NCBI GenBank assembly: GCA_938083085.1
Contig: CALLKX010000014.1
Location: forward strand, 186,001-250,000
DNA length: 64,000 nucleotides
From: an uncultured bacterium
GTDB lineage: Bacteria; Planctomycetota; UBA1135; GCA-002686595
Direction of reading: 5' to 3'
Shown here: in pieces, positions 27,892 to 36,683 of the stretch
How the letters are laid out: each line of letters starts with the position of its first letter
Position numbering within the stretch: the first letter of the stretch is position 1
The notes under the pieces: model-generated
Database searches by the model: none
What the model was told of the DNA's origin: nothing
Seen by the model: the letters and a program-made list of their open reading frames with translations, nothing else
Program-made: the position numbers and the translations under genes

Positions 27892-27921
27892 GAAGAGCCG
27901 ACCGCGAGGTCGGCTCTCTTC
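27892..27921 (+). terminator. Intrinsic terminator after the lipoprotein gene
   Basis: AGAGCCGACC (27894-27903) pairs perfectly with GGTCGGCTCT (27908-27917) around a GCGA tetraloop, followed by a pyrimidine-rich CTTCGTT. It lies 34 bp after the stop. Confidence 0.8.
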
Positions 27922-28000
27922 GTTCCAGGCACGCCCCAGCGCGGGCCTGGGGCGCCGGCCGATGACCTCGACCGTAGAAGCCGGTCAGGCTCGCCGACCC

Positions 28001-28052
28001 GGCGGAGTCAGCCGGCGGAGTCAACCGGTGGAGCCAGCCGGTGGAGCCAGCC
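28001..28052. repeat. 13-bp tandem repeat, 4 copies
   Basis: Units at 28001, 28014, 28027 and 28040 approximate GGCGGAGTCAGCC. The array lies between the lipoprotein terminator and the end of trkH. Confidence 0.85.
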
Positions 28053-28136
28053 GCGGGGAAGGGCCCGGCATCAGCTCAGCCGGTGCAGCCCACTGGCCGG
28101 AGTCACGGACGGAGCAGCGAAGGCCGGAGCCGTCGC

Positions 28137-29633
28137 TCAACGCCGCCAGAAGGTCGGCATCAGCAACGCCACGAGCGCATAGAACTCGAGGCGACCGAGG
28201 ACCATGCAAATCGACAGGGCGAACTTCGCCGCCCCCGGCAGGTCCCCGAAGTTCATGGCTGGCCCCACGCCCCCCAGACCTGGCCCGACGTTGTTCAGGG
28301 TCACGAGGACGGCGGTCGAGCTCGTCTCCAGGTCGATGCCGTAGGCGCCAAGCAGCGTCGTGGCCGCGACGAAGACCATGAGCCAGAGCACAAGGTAGCC
28401 CGTCACGGACGCCACCACCGACTCGTCCAGCGCCTGACCGTCGATCCGGATCCGGTGAATGACCCGCGGCCGCGCGAAGCGCCGCACGGCGACCAGCGCG
28501 GCCTTGAGCACGATCGCCAGCCGCACGAGCTTGAGCCCCCCGCTGGTGGACCCGGCGCAGGCGCCGCAGAACGCGAGCAGCATCAGCGCGATGCGGCAGA
28601 ACTGGGGCCAGGCGTTGAAGTCGGTCGTGGCGTAGCCAGCCGTGGTGATCTGGCAGACCACGTGGAAGGTGCTCAGCCGTAGCGCCGCCAGCGGGCCGGA
28701 GACGCCCTCGGTCGGAGCCCCGCTCCCCGAGAACCAGAGCACCGCCGCGATGATCAGCGAGGCCCCCACCACGATGCCCAGGAAGAGCCGCACCTCGAGG
28801 CTCCCCACCAGCTTGCGCCACGCAGGGCGCGGCCCCACCCGGATCAACGTGTCGTAGATGGCGAAGTTCAGGGCCGAGAGGAGCATGAACACCGCCAGCA
28901 CCCCCTCCACCAGCGCGGAATCGAAGTAGGCGATGCTCTCCGAGTGGTTCGAGAACCCTCCGTTGGCCACCGTGGTGAACGTGTGGATCACCGCGTCAAA
29001 GACGGAGAGGCCGACGAGCATGAGCGCAGCCAGCAGCGTGACGCTGAGGACCAGGTAGATCTTCATCAACATCAGGGCGGCGTCACGCACGCGCTGGTGC
29101 CCTGCCTCGCGGGAGATGCCAGGCACCTCCGAACGGAAGAGGCTGCGGCCGCCGGTGGGGAAGATCACCACGAAGACCATGACGATGCCGAAGCCGCCCA
29201 GCCACTGGCTAAAGCTCCGCCAGAAGGCGATGGCCGCGGGCATGGAGTCGATCTGCTCGGCCGTCATCACCGTCGAACCCGTGGTCGTGAGGCCCGAGAC
29301 CGACTCGAAGAAGGCGTCCACCGGCGACGTGATGGTCCCCTCAAAGAGGAACGGCAGCGCACCGGCCACGCCACCCACCAGCCACGCCAGCCCGACCGTG
29401 GCCAGCCCCTCGCGCCGGAAGTAATCGGGCCGCTTGCGGGAGTCCCGGGTCGCGCCACGGAACACGAAGGTCACCAGCCCCCCCACCAACGCGGTCACGA
29501 AGGCCGCGAGCCCGCAGCTCGCGGCGGGGCCACGCTCCCCCATCCCTAGCCCCACCGCGGCAGGCACCGCGAGGAACCCGGCCATCAGCAGCAGGACGAC
29601 GCCGAGCATCTGCGCCACCGCGCGGAAGTTCAC
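28137..29633 (-). CDS. trkH: TrkH-type potassium uptake channel subunit
   Basis: A 498-residue membrane protein, the usual TrkH/KtrB size, forming the K+ pore. Four pore-loop signatures are visible in order: GLTTTGSTV, TVANGGFSNH, QITTAGYATTD and NNVGPGLGGVGP, each with the selectivity-filter glycine. At least eight hydrophobic segments surround them. I chose the GTG at 29633 (VNFRAVAQML), preceded by AGGGGG at a good distance; the frame's extension to 29786 overlaps trkA and lacks membrane character. trkA lies 58 bp upstream on the same strand, giving a trkA-trkH operon. Confidence 0.95.
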   Translation of the reverse strand: MNFRAVAQMLGVVLLLMAGFLAVPAAVGLGMGERGPAASCGLAAFVTALVGGLVTFVFRGATRDSRKRPDYFRREGLATVGLAWLVGGVAGALPFLFEGTITSPVDAFFESVSGLTTTGSTVMTAEQIDSMPAAIAFWRSFSQWLGGFGIVMVFVVIFPTGGRSLFRSEVPGISREAGHQRVRDAALMLMKIYLVLSVTLLAALMLVGLSVFDAVIHTFTTVANGGFSNHSESIAYFDSALVEGVLAVFMLLSALNFAIYDTLIRVGPRPAWRKLVGSLEVRLFLGIVVGASLIIAAVLWFSGSGAPTEGVSGPLAALRLSTFHVVCQITTAGYATTDFNAWPQFCRIALMLLAFCGACAGSTSGGLKLVRLAIVLKAALVAVRRFARPRVIHRIRIDGQALDESVVASVTGYLVLWLMVFVAATTLLGAYGIDLETSSTAVLVTLNNVGPGLGGVGPAMNFGDLPGAAKFALSICMVLGRLEFYALVALLMPTFWRR

Positions 29634-29691
29634 GGGCGGCCCCCTGATCGGGTGTGCCGCCGCGTCGAGATGATCCGGGGCACGGCCACGG

Positions 29692-31032
29692 TCAGAGGGC
29701 TCCGAGCGCTCGCTCGGCCTCCTCCAAGGACTCCCGCATGGCGAACACGACGGCGGTGTCCCCCTTGCGCACGACGGTCTCTCCACCGGGGATCGTCACC
29801 GCGTTGTCACGCACCAGCGCGCCGAGGACGACCCCCCGCGGGAGGCCCAGCTTCTTGAGCTTGATCGGCTCCTTCAGGCCGACCTCGAGCTCGATGACCT
29901 CTGCCTGCCCGCTCCCGATCGCGGCGATGGCCCGCGGCGAACCCGCGCGAGCGAGTCGGGTGATGGCCTTCGCGCACATCATGCGCGGGCTGATGGCCTG
30001 GTCCACGCCCTCGAGGAGATCGAAGATCTCCGCGTAGGAGGACTTCTCCACCAGCGCGACCGTGCGCTTCACGCCGAACGACTTCGCCAGCTGACAGGCG
30101 ACGATGTTGTCCTCGTCGTCATGGGTGGTCGCCACGAAGACGCTGGCGTCCGCGAGGCGCTCCTCACGGAAGAGCATCATGTCGGTCGCGTCCCCCACCA
30201 TCACGGTCAGGTCGCCCGAGCGCTCGAGGTCGAGGGCCCGTGCCCGGGCGGGGTCCTGCTCGAGCACCAGGACGCTGATGCCCGGCTCCCCGGAGAGCCG
30301 CAGCGCAATCTCTCGGCCGATCCCGCCGGCGCCCATGACCACGACGGACCGCTTCCACTCCACCTTCTCGCCGGCGAGCCGCTCGAACTGGTCGAGGTCC
30401 GTCGAGGATCCGAGGACGTAGATCTGGTCCTTGCCGTGCAGCTCGTCGCTGCCGGAGGGCACGGTCAGCTGCCCCCCCCGGGACACGGCGGTCACCAGCA
30501 CGCCCGCGGGGATCTTCAGCTCCCCGAGCGGCCGGCTGGTGAGCTCGGAGTCCTCCTTTAGCCGCAGGCGCCGGAGCTGGACCTGGCCGTTGGCGAAGCT
30601 CTGGACCTCCAGGGCGTGCCGCTCACGGACGAGGCCGAGGAGCTCCTCGGCGACGAGCTCCTCGGTGGAGAGCACGACGTCGAAGCCGAGGGCGTCCTTG
30701 TAGAAGTAGCGGTAGTCCGCCAGCACGCGGGTGTCCTTCAGCCGGATGATCACCCGGCTCGCGCCCAGCTTCTTGGCGATCACGCTCGTCAGCATGTTGA
30801 CGCGGTCGTCGTCAGACACGGCGATGACGAGATCCGCCGCGGACGCCCCGGCGTCCGTGAGCGTGTCGGCCCGCGTCCCGTCCCCGACGAGCGACTGCAC
30901 GTCCAGGGACTCGGTCAGCTTGCGCGACTTCGAGGGGTCCGGATCCACCACGGTCACCGAGTGTTCCTCACGGCTGAGGACCCCGGCGAGGTGCTGGCCA
31001 ACCTCTCCTGCGCCAATGATGACGATGTTCAT
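29692..31032 (-). CDS. trkA: TrkA potassium uptake regulatory subunit
   Basis: A 446-residue cytoplasmic NAD(H)/nucleotide-binding gate of the Trk channel. It has the full double architecture: RCK_N (IIGAGEVGQHLA, residues 4-15) with RCK_C, then a second RCK_N (VVMGAGGIGREIALRL) with a C-terminal RCK_C ending in KGDTAVVF. The start at 31032 is where the first Rossmann fold begins; the upstream frame to 31551 is a shadow of the amidotransferase gene. It is divergent from that gene with a 45-bp gap. Confidence 0.95.
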   Translation of the reverse strand: MNIVIIGAGEVGQHLAGVLSREEHSVTVVDPDPSKSRKLTESLDVQSLVGDGTRADTLTDAGASAADLVIAVSDDDRVNMLTSVIAKKLGASRVIIRLKDTRVLADYRYFYKDALGFDVVLSTEELVAEELLGLVRERHALEVQSFANGQVQLRRLRLKEDSELTSRPLGELKIPAGVLVTAVSRGGQLTVPSGSDELHGKDQIYVLGSSTDLDQFERLAGEKVEWKRSVVVMGAGGIGREIALRLSGEPGISVLVLEQDPARARALDLERSGDLTVMVGDATDMMLFREERLADASVFVATTHDDEDNIVACQLAKSFGVKRTVALVEKSSYAEIFDLLEGVDQAISPRMMCAKAITRLARAGSPRAIAAIGSGQAEVIELEVGLKEPIKLKKLGLPRGVVLGALVRDNAVTIPGGETVVRKGDTAVVFAMRESLEEAERALGAL

Positions 31033-31077
31033 CGTGCGGAACGATAGACCCTGGCCGCCGCGGGGTACAACAGCACG

Positions 31078-31656
31078 GTGATCGCCCTCGTCGACAATCG
31101 CGATTCGTTCACCTTCAACCTCGTCCAGGCCCTCCAGCGGCTGGGGGCCGAGGTCGCCGTCCTCGACGGGCGTAGCGCTCGTGCAGACGCTGTCATGGGC
31201 GCCGAGGGGGTCATCGTGGGGCCTGGCCCGGGCGAGCCGAGCGCCGCAGGCTGCAGCGAGGAGATCTTCAGGCTCGCAGCCGCGCGCGCCGACGCCCCTC
31301 CGATTCTCGGGATCTGCCTGGGCCATCAGGCCCTCGGAAGCGCCCTCGGCGCGGGGATCCGCACCGCGACCGAGCTCGTCCACGGTGCTGTCCGCCCGAT
31401 CCACCATGACGGTGAGGGGCTCCTGGCCGGGCTTCCCAGCCCCTTCCCCATGGCCCGCTACAACTCTCTGGTGGTGGACGAAGCGACCCTCCCCGGCGAG
31501 CTGGTCATCACCGCGCGAACCGGGGACGGCGACATCGCGGGCCTGCGCCATACCTCACGCCCGCTCTTCGGCCTCCAAGGTCACCCCGAGTCCATCCTCA
31601 GCCTCGACGGCGGCTCGACCGTCTTCAGGAACTTCCTCGACCGCTGCGGCCGTTGA
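31078..31656 (+). CDS. Anthranilate/aminodeoxychorismate synthase glutaminase subunit
   Basis: A 192-residue class I glutamine amidotransferase of the TrpG/PabA type. It hydrolyses glutamine and passes ammonia to a chorismate-using partner in tryptophan or folate synthesis. The triad is visible: Cys80 in GICLGHQ, and His169 and Glu171 in QGHPES. DNRDSFTFNL (6-15) and VGPGPGEP (47-54) are family hallmarks. The start is GTG at 31078. No TrpE/PabB partner is nearby, so TrpG and PabA cannot be told apart; one amphibolic subunit may serve both. Its 3' end overlaps the convergent kinase-like gene. Confidence 0.9.
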   Translation: MIALVDNRDSFTFNLVQALQRLGAEVAVLDGRSARADAVMGAEGVIVGPGPGEPSAAGCSEEIFRLAAARADAPPILGICLGHQALGSALGAGIRTATELVHGAVRPIHHDGEGLLAGLPSPFPMARYNSLVVDEATLPGELVITARTGDGDIAGLRHTSRPLFGLQGHPESILSLDGGSTVFRNFLDRCGR

Positions 31657-32479
31657 CCGCGCCCGGCCCCGAGCCGCCCGCTTCAAGCCCGCCCGCTTCA
31701 AGCCCACCCGGGGCAGGCTCCCCGGATGACCCCACGGACTCCGCTCCGACCGGCCCGTCCCATTGGGGCCAGGGCCCCTCGAACGGACGACGGTCCTCAC
31801 CATCCTTGGTCCCGAGCAGCCCCCGCGTGAGGAAGAGGTAGGCCGGCTTGCCGGTCCGACGCCACAGCAGCGCCAGCCCCCTCCGGCGCATGCGCGACGC
31901 CTCCGCGACGCCGGCCTCCGCAGGTCCCCGCCCGTTCATGGTGTATCGGCGCCGGAGCTTCTGCACGTGGCGCAGGTCGTCCCGGCAACGGGACTCAAAG
32001 CGCTTGCCGCGTCGGTTGGAATGCACGCTTGCGAGCTGAAAGTCGATCAACCGCGGCCGGCCGGCGCGATCGACCACGACGTTCTGCTCCTTGTGGAGGT
32101 CGTTGTGGCAGACCCCGGCGGCATGCAGGCCTCGCACGGCAGACTCGAGCAGATCGAAGAAGTCGAGGGGCAGCCGCTCCGCGCTATGGAGCGGGGCGCC
32201 GGCAATGAACGGGCGCGTGAAGAGCTCGCGGGCTCGGACGCCGCGGACCTGGCCGAGGGCGGCGCGCTCCTCCTCGCGCAGGGAGGGCGCGGGCCCGAAG
32301 CATCGCTGGCCTCCCCGCCCACAGGCGGCCATCGCCCGCTGTTCCCGCCGGGCGAGCAGGCGCGCGAACGGTCGCAGGACCACCCACCCGTCCATGGAGC
32401 GCAGCACGAACTCCCGCGGCGGCTCGCCCGCGCGCTCGAGCGCGACCCGGTGGACGGCACCGAGCGCGTCTCGTTTCAT
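31625..32479 (-). CDS. Kdo/lipopolysaccharide kinase-like protein
   Basis: A protein of about 284 residues related to the Kdo-kinase/RIO-like protein-kinase fold. The catalytic loop HNDLHKEQN (125-133) and the metal-binding DFQ (146-148, in place of DFG) are clear. An N-lobe Lys is not obvious. Such proteins phosphorylate Kdo or heptose in the LPS core; given lpxB elsewhere in the window this is reasonable but unproven. The C-terminal 50 residues are Gly/Pro/Arg-rich and overlap the end of the amidotransferase gene by 32 bp, so the true stop may be a frameshift artefact or a weakly constrained tail. ATG at 32479 has GGAGGAG very close; GTG at 32506 is an alternative. Confidence 0.7.
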   Translation of the reverse strand: MKRDALGAVHRVALERAGEPPREFVLRSMDGWVVLRPFARLLARREQRAMAACGRGGQRCFGPAPSLREEERAALGQVRGVRARELFTRPFIAGAPLHSAERLPLDFFDLLESAVRGLHAAGVCHNDLHKEQNVVVDRAGRPRLIDFQLASVHSNRRGKRFESRCRDDLRHVQKLRRRYTMNGRGPAEAGVAEASRMRRRGLALLWRRTGKPAYLFLTRGLLGTKDGEDRRPFEGPWPQWDGPVGAESVGSSGEPAPGGLEAGGLEAGGSGPGAVNGRSGRGSS

Positions 32480-32527
32480 CTCCTCCTGGATGCGAACGGG
32501 TACCACGCTGAGTAACCTACCACGCAC

Positions 32528-33490
32528 ATGTCCGCCGTCGCTCCCAACCAGGCCGCGTCCCCTCCCTCGGAGGCTGCCGGCGGTGTACACGTGCGCGGCC
32601 TGGAGCACCGCTTCGGCGCCAACCAGGCGCTGCACCCGACGACCCTCCAGATCCCGCCCGGCGGAGTCGTCGGCTTGCTCGGTCCCAACGGGAGCGGCAA
32701 GAGCACGCTGATGCGCCTGCTCACAGGCTTGGTCCCGCTGCAGCGAGGGGAGATCACGGTGGACGGCGTCCGCCTCACCGGCGACGGGCTCTCGATCCGG
32801 CGACGCACCACGTACGCGCCCGGTGAGCTTCATCTCTATGGCGAGATGAGGGGCGAGGAGCACCTGCGCTTCCTGCTGCGGGGCCGCTCCGGCGCCGACC
32901 TGGAGCGGGCGCGTTCGGTGGCCGGCGAGCTCGAGCTCCCCCTGAAGCGCCGGATCCGCGAGTACAGCCACGGCATGAAGCGCCAGCTCCTGTTCGCAGC
33001 GGCCATCGCGCCGACGGTCAGGGTCCGGATCCTCGACGAGATCAGCGAGGGCCTCGATCCGGCAAAGCGGAGCCAGGTGCTGGATCTCATCGACGCGGAC
33101 GCGGCGCGCGGGACCACCATCCTGCTCTCCTCCCACCACCTCGGTGAGGTGGACCGCTCCTGCCAGAGGCTGGTCTTCCTGAACGCCGGCCGCGTCGTCG
33201 CGGACGAGAGCTCCGAGGAGGTCCGGCGCCGCGCTGGCCGCCTGGTCCGGCTCCGCTTCGCGCCGGGCGCCCTGACGCACTCGAGCGCCGCGGCCCTCGA
33301 GGGCCCCGGGGTTGAGTCCGTCGAAGAGGCCGCCGACAGGGTGAATATCATGCTCTCCAGCGACGACCCCCGGGAGTTCCTCGGCCGCCTCGCCGCGGCC
33401 AGCGACCTGCCTGCGCCCGTCAGCGTGGAGCACGGCCGGATCTCCCTGGGCGAGCTATACCGAACGCTCTACGGCGTGGAGGGCACCTGA
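32528..33490 (+). CDS. ABC transporter ATP-binding protein
   Basis: A 320-residue ATPase of an ABC-2-type exporter. Walker A GPNGSGKST (52-60), the signature in its variant form YSHGMKR (146-152), and Walker B RILDE (167-171) with the D-loop are present. His-switch SSHH follows. About 100 C-terminal residues after the nucleotide domain resemble the regulatory tail seen in NosF/CcmA-like proteins. Its stop overlaps the permease start (TGATG), so the two are translationally coupled. The substrate is unknown. It is divergent from the kinase-like gene. Confidence 0.93.
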   Translation: MSAVAPNQAASPPSEAAGGVHVRGLEHRFGANQALHPTTLQIPPGGVVGLLGPNGSGKSTLMRLLTGLVPLQRGEITVDGVRLTGDGLSIRRRTTYAPGELHLYGEMRGEEHLRFLLRGRSGADLERARSVAGELELPLKRRIREYSHGMKRQLLFAAAIAPTVRVRILDEISEGLDPAKRSQVLDLIDADAARGTTILLSSHHLGEVDRSCQRLVFLNAGRVVADESSEEVRRRAGRLVRLRFAPGALTHSSAAALEGPGVESVEEAADRVNIMLSSDDPREFLGRLAAASDLPAPVSVEHGRISLGELYRTLYGVEGT

Positions 33491-34254
33491 TGTTCAAGGG
33501 CAGCAGGGGTTACATCATCTACGGGCTCGGCTTCTTCGTCGTGCTGGAGATCATGCTCGTCGCGGCCATCTACTGGTGGCCGACCTTTGAGCAGAACATC
33601 CCCTCGATCAAGGCCATCGCGGCCCCGATCGCGATGCTCAGCGATCTCGTGGACCAGGTCGACCAGTTCGGCGTCTCCGGTTACATCGTGGGGCAGCACT
33701 TCTTCAAGGGCTGCAGCGCGCTGGGAACCGCAGCCGCGGTGCTCTTCGCGGCCAACGCCGTGGCCGGGGAGGCTCACCGCGGCACCATGGAGATCTGGCT
33801 CGCCCGCCCCGTCTCGAGGCTGAGGCTCATGAGCGAACGCTGGTTCGGCGGCCTGCTCGTCGTGATCGGACCGGTCTTCGCCACGAGCGTCACCGTCCCC
33901 GCGCTCCTCGGCATGTTCGACAAGACCATGGACATGTCGGACCTGATGCGCTGCTCCGTGCACATGAGCGCCTTCCTGGCTGCGATCTATGCGGTGAGCT
34001 TCCTGTGGTCTTGCCACAGCTCCGAGCCCATGCGCATCAGCTTCGTGATGCTCTTCATCTCCGTCATGATCTTCGCGCTCTACCTGGTGGAGGGCGTCAC
34101 GCACTACTCCCTCTACCGCCTCGTGGAGATCAAGGTGTTCATGCGCATCATCACGAAGGACGCCATGAACTGGACGCTGCTCGCCCCGATGCTCGCCTGC
34201 ACCGCCGCCGCCTACGGCCTCTCGGTCCGGGCGTTCCTCAAGCGCGTACCCTGA
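33490..34254 (+). CDS. ABC-2 type permease
   Basis: A 254-residue membrane protein with about six hydrophobic segments, near residues 8-28, 75-95, 115-135, 155-175, 180-200 and 225-245. The central HRGTMEIWLARPVSRLRLMSERW stretch, quoted in part as GTMEIWLARPVSRLRL, is the coupling-helix pattern of NosY/ABC2 membrane proteins. It is coupled to the ATPase gene through a one-base TGATG overlap and should form the exporter with it. Substrate unknown. Confidence 0.88.
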   Translation: MFKGSRGYIIYGLGFFVVLEIMLVAAIYWWPTFEQNIPSIKAIAAPIAMLSDLVDQVDQFGVSGYIVGQHFFKGCSALGTAAAVLFAANAVAGEAHRGTMEIWLARPVSRLRLMSERWFGGLLVVIGPVFATSVTVPALLGMFDKTMDMSDLMRCSVHMSAFLAAIYAVSFLWSCHSSEPMRISFVMLFISVMIFALYLVEGVTHYSLYRLVEIKVFMRIITKDAMNWTLLAPMLACTAAAYGLSVRAFLKRVP

Positions 34255-34299
34255 CCTCCGGCTTGCGGTCCAGCGCCGTCGAGCTCGACGCCTGACTGG

Positions 34300-34335
34300 G
34301 GCTCAGCTGGTGGCTCAGCTGGTGGCTCAGCTGGC
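34300..34335. repeat. 12-bp tandem repeat, 3 copies
   Basis: Units at 34300, 34312 and 34324 match GGCTCAGCTGGT, the last with one change, in the gap after the permease gene. Confidence 0.85.
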
Positions 34336-34422
34336 GTCTTGCTTGAGGCCGCGGCTCGCGCCTGAGCGCGGGTTTGGAGCAGCCACTGCGCGCGCCCAGG
34401 TCGAGCCTCCCCCTCGCTGGGC

Positions 34423-35907
34423 TCAGCCTTCCCTACGCGCGATCCAGTCCCAGAAGGCTCGCTCCATCTCGGGGACGTCCACGCCCTCGAACGCTGCATC
34501 CAGGGCATTCAGCTGGCTCCGCACCACGGCCGCCTCGTACGCGCGGTGGCTGATCCCACCGAACGCCAGCTCCTCGACCTCGTCGCGCCAGGCTTCCCTG
34601 AGCTTCAGGAAATAGCGCTCGACCAGCGTGCTCCACGACCTGCGCGCTCTGGCCTCGTCGCTGGTCTGAAGGAACCGAATCAGCGCGTAGCTGTACGGAT
34701 AGCAGATGGATGAGTTGGCGTAGAACGCCGCTCTGGAGAGGCCGAGCAGCTCGCCGAGCGGTGGGACCTTCGCGCGGACCTCCTTCCGCTGGAGGTACTC
34801 AAGCTGTTCCTCCAGAGGATCGATCTCGATGACCCGGCCGGAGCGGATCCGGGCACCCGCGTAGTACTCGGAGAGGCCCTCACCGAACCAGGTCTGGGGG
34901 GACGCGGCGCTCATCACCTGATGCAGGTACTGGTGGCAGACCTCGTGGTAGAGCGTCCTGACCGTGGGGTGGTCCGGCGGGATCGCCCCCACGGGGTCGG
35001 TGCGCGCGTCGTAGAGCACGAGCTCACCGCACCCGGGGTTGAAGTAGCCCACCGACGCGGGGCTTCCGCCGTAGGTCAGGTACTCCCCCCGATCGCGACA
35101 GATTCGAACCACGGCGAGGGACCTGATCTTCCGGTCCGGGGGCAGGTCGGACGTGAGCCTTCGGCGAACGGCCATCATCCCCTTCGCGAGTTGAGTGGGG
35201 ACCAGAGACTGCTTGGGCCCGTGAAACAGGATCATCGCACTCTCGGTGTCGTGGACGCTCCAGCCCTCGGCCAGCTTCACGCCGATCTCGATGCGCTCTG
35301 CCTCGAACGGGAGAATGGTCCGGCGATAACGCGTCTCCCAGTCCTTCCGATCGAGGTCCACGTCTGCCTGCTCGAAGAACCTGAAGCTGGTCGCCGCACG
35401 CTCGAAGGCTCGGCGCTCACGACGGTAGAGCGACTCCTCGCACTCCCCCACGAACACGACCGCGTCCTTGGGTCCGCTCCACGCGTGAATGAAGACGCTG
35501 CGCTTCTGGCCGTCCACCACGTGGTTCCCCGCGAGTCGCACGGGCTTGCGGCCGAAGCGCGCGCGGACGTAACGCTCCTCGTCGATGTCCGCCGTCGGAA
35601 AGAGGCCCTGAGCCCAGCCCCGGATCCCGGTCGCGTCAAGCTCGGGCTTCTCGACCCGGTACACGCGCTGCGTGCACGGCGCCGCCCGATCATTTGGGGC
35701 CCCCTTGGTCGCGAAGAGCAACAGCAGTTCCTCCGCGTCCGGCGGGACCTGACGGGCTTCGAGTCGCGAGGAGCGCTCGAAGCCGAAGCCAAGGACGGGG
35801 TACTTCTCGAGCCGGTCGGTGGGCCCGCCGGGGGACGGAGCGCCGGCCGCGGCGCCGCCTAGCGACAGAGCGAGGAGGATCAGGAGGTGGCGGGCTCGCA
35901 TGGACAT
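34423..35907 (-). CDS. Exported protein with a zinc-peptidase-like HExxH (DUF1570-like)
   Basis: A protein of about 494 residues with a signal peptide (core LLILLALSLGGAAAG). The C-terminal half contains HEVCHQYLH, an HExxH zinc-binding motif, followed by WFGEGLSEYYAG with the third-ligand Glu. This arrangement is typical of the DUF1570/peptidase-MA-like family found in Planctomycetota. The N-terminal half is unassigned. Peptidase activity is inferred from the motif only. ATG at 35907 is used; ATG 35901 or GTG 35919 are alternatives. It lies 36 bp upstream of the TPR gene's end on the same strand. Confidence 0.75.
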   Translation of the reverse strand: MSMRARHLLILLALSLGGAAAGAPSPGGPTDRLEKYPVLGFGFERSSRLEARQVPPDAEELLLLFATKGAPNDRAAPCTQRVYRVEKPELDATGIRGWAQGLFPTADIDEERYVRARFGRKPVRLAGNHVVDGQKRSVFIHAWSGPKDAVVFVGECEESLYRRERRAFERAATSFRFFEQADVDLDRKDWETRYRRTILPFEAERIEIGVKLAEGWSVHDTESAMILFHGPKQSLVPTQLAKGMMAVRRRLTSDLPPDRKIRSLAVVRICRDRGEYLTYGGSPASVGYFNPGCGELVLYDARTDPVGAIPPDHPTVRTLYHEVCHQYLHQVMSAASPQTWFGEGLSEYYAGARIRSGRVIEIDPLEEQLEYLQRKEVRAKVPPLGELLGLSRAAFYANSSICYPYSYALIRFLQTSDEARARRSWSTLVERYFLKLREAWRDEVEELAFGGISHRAYEAAVVRSQLNALDAAFEGVDVPEMERAFWDWIARREG

Positions 35908-35943
35908 TTCATCGTCCACGAGCCCGCCGGCGCTCCAGACGCG

Positions 35944-36642
35944 TCAGCCGAAGGTGCGTGCCAGCATCGTCCTGAGCCGCCACGTCCAGGTTCGAGACGC
36001 TGCGCCGCGCCCGCTCGCGGCGGCCAGCGGCGCCACCTCATCGAAGGCTCGACCCGCGGCCTCGGCCTCGCCGGCCGAACGCAGGGTCCGCGCGCGGAGC
36101 ATGGCGCTCTCTGGAGTCACGCCGTGATTTCGCTCGAGCCGCTTCACTCGCTCGAGGGCTCCCTCCCACTGGCCTGCGGCGCGCGAGGCCACGACCGACC
36201 GCAGCATCGCTCCTCCGTAGGCGTACTCCTCGTCCTCCCGAAGGACCGAGTCGAGCGCCTCCAGGGCGCCCTCCGGGTCGCCGCCTGCGCGCAGCCGGGC
36301 CTCCCCCAGGCGATAGCGCAGCTCCAGGGAGGTCGGATCGCCCGCGGACGCCGCCGCCAGCAGCGGGATCGCACGACGGGCCTTTCCCTGGGAGAGCAGC
36401 AGCGCGCCCAGCTTCCCCTTGTGGTGGGGTGTGTCGACGGCGCCCAGGGACCGCTCGAGCCGGCGCCGCGCGCCCGCGTCAACGGCCTCTGTACCTAGCT
36501 TGGCGGCCACCGCAGACACGAGCAGGGCCGTGAACCAGAAGCCGAGGAACGGGATCCTGAACAGCGCCCCGACCAGGGGCAGCTGCGCCAGGAAGCCCGT
36601 CAGGATGAAGACGGAGATGAAGAAGATGAGGAGTCGAGCCAT
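35944..36642 (-). CDS. Membrane-anchored TPR protein
   Basis: A 232-residue protein with two N-terminal hydrophobic segments (about residues 3-20 and 28-50). Helical repeats of TPR/Sel1-like character follow: AIPLLAAASAGDPTSLELRYRLGEARLRAGG, quoted partly as LELRYRLGEARLRAGG, and ALEALDSVLREDEEYAYGG. It is probably a cytoplasmic or periplasmic scaffold held at the membrane. ATG at 36642 is used. It is divergent from lpxB with a 41-bp gap. Confidence 0.7.
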   Translation of the reverse strand: MARLLIFFISVFILTGFLAQLPLVGALFRIPFLGFWFTALLVSAVAAKLGTEAVDAGARRRLERSLGAVDTPHHKGKLGALLLSQGKARRAIPLLAAASAGDPTSLELRYRLGEARLRAGGDPEGALEALDSVLREDEEYAYGGAMLRSVVASRAAGQWEGALERVKRLERNHGVTPESAMLRARTLRSAGEAEAAGRAFDEVAPLAAASGRGAASRTWTWRLRTMLARTFG

Positions 36643-36683
36643 CCGGTGAGGAGGATAACCCACGTCGAACGTATCCTCCCGAC

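Noticed and set aside
35095-35120. GATTCGAACC-like string suggesting another tRNA T-arm
   Set aside because: It lies inside the metalloprotease-like coding sequence and no cloverleaf forms around it.
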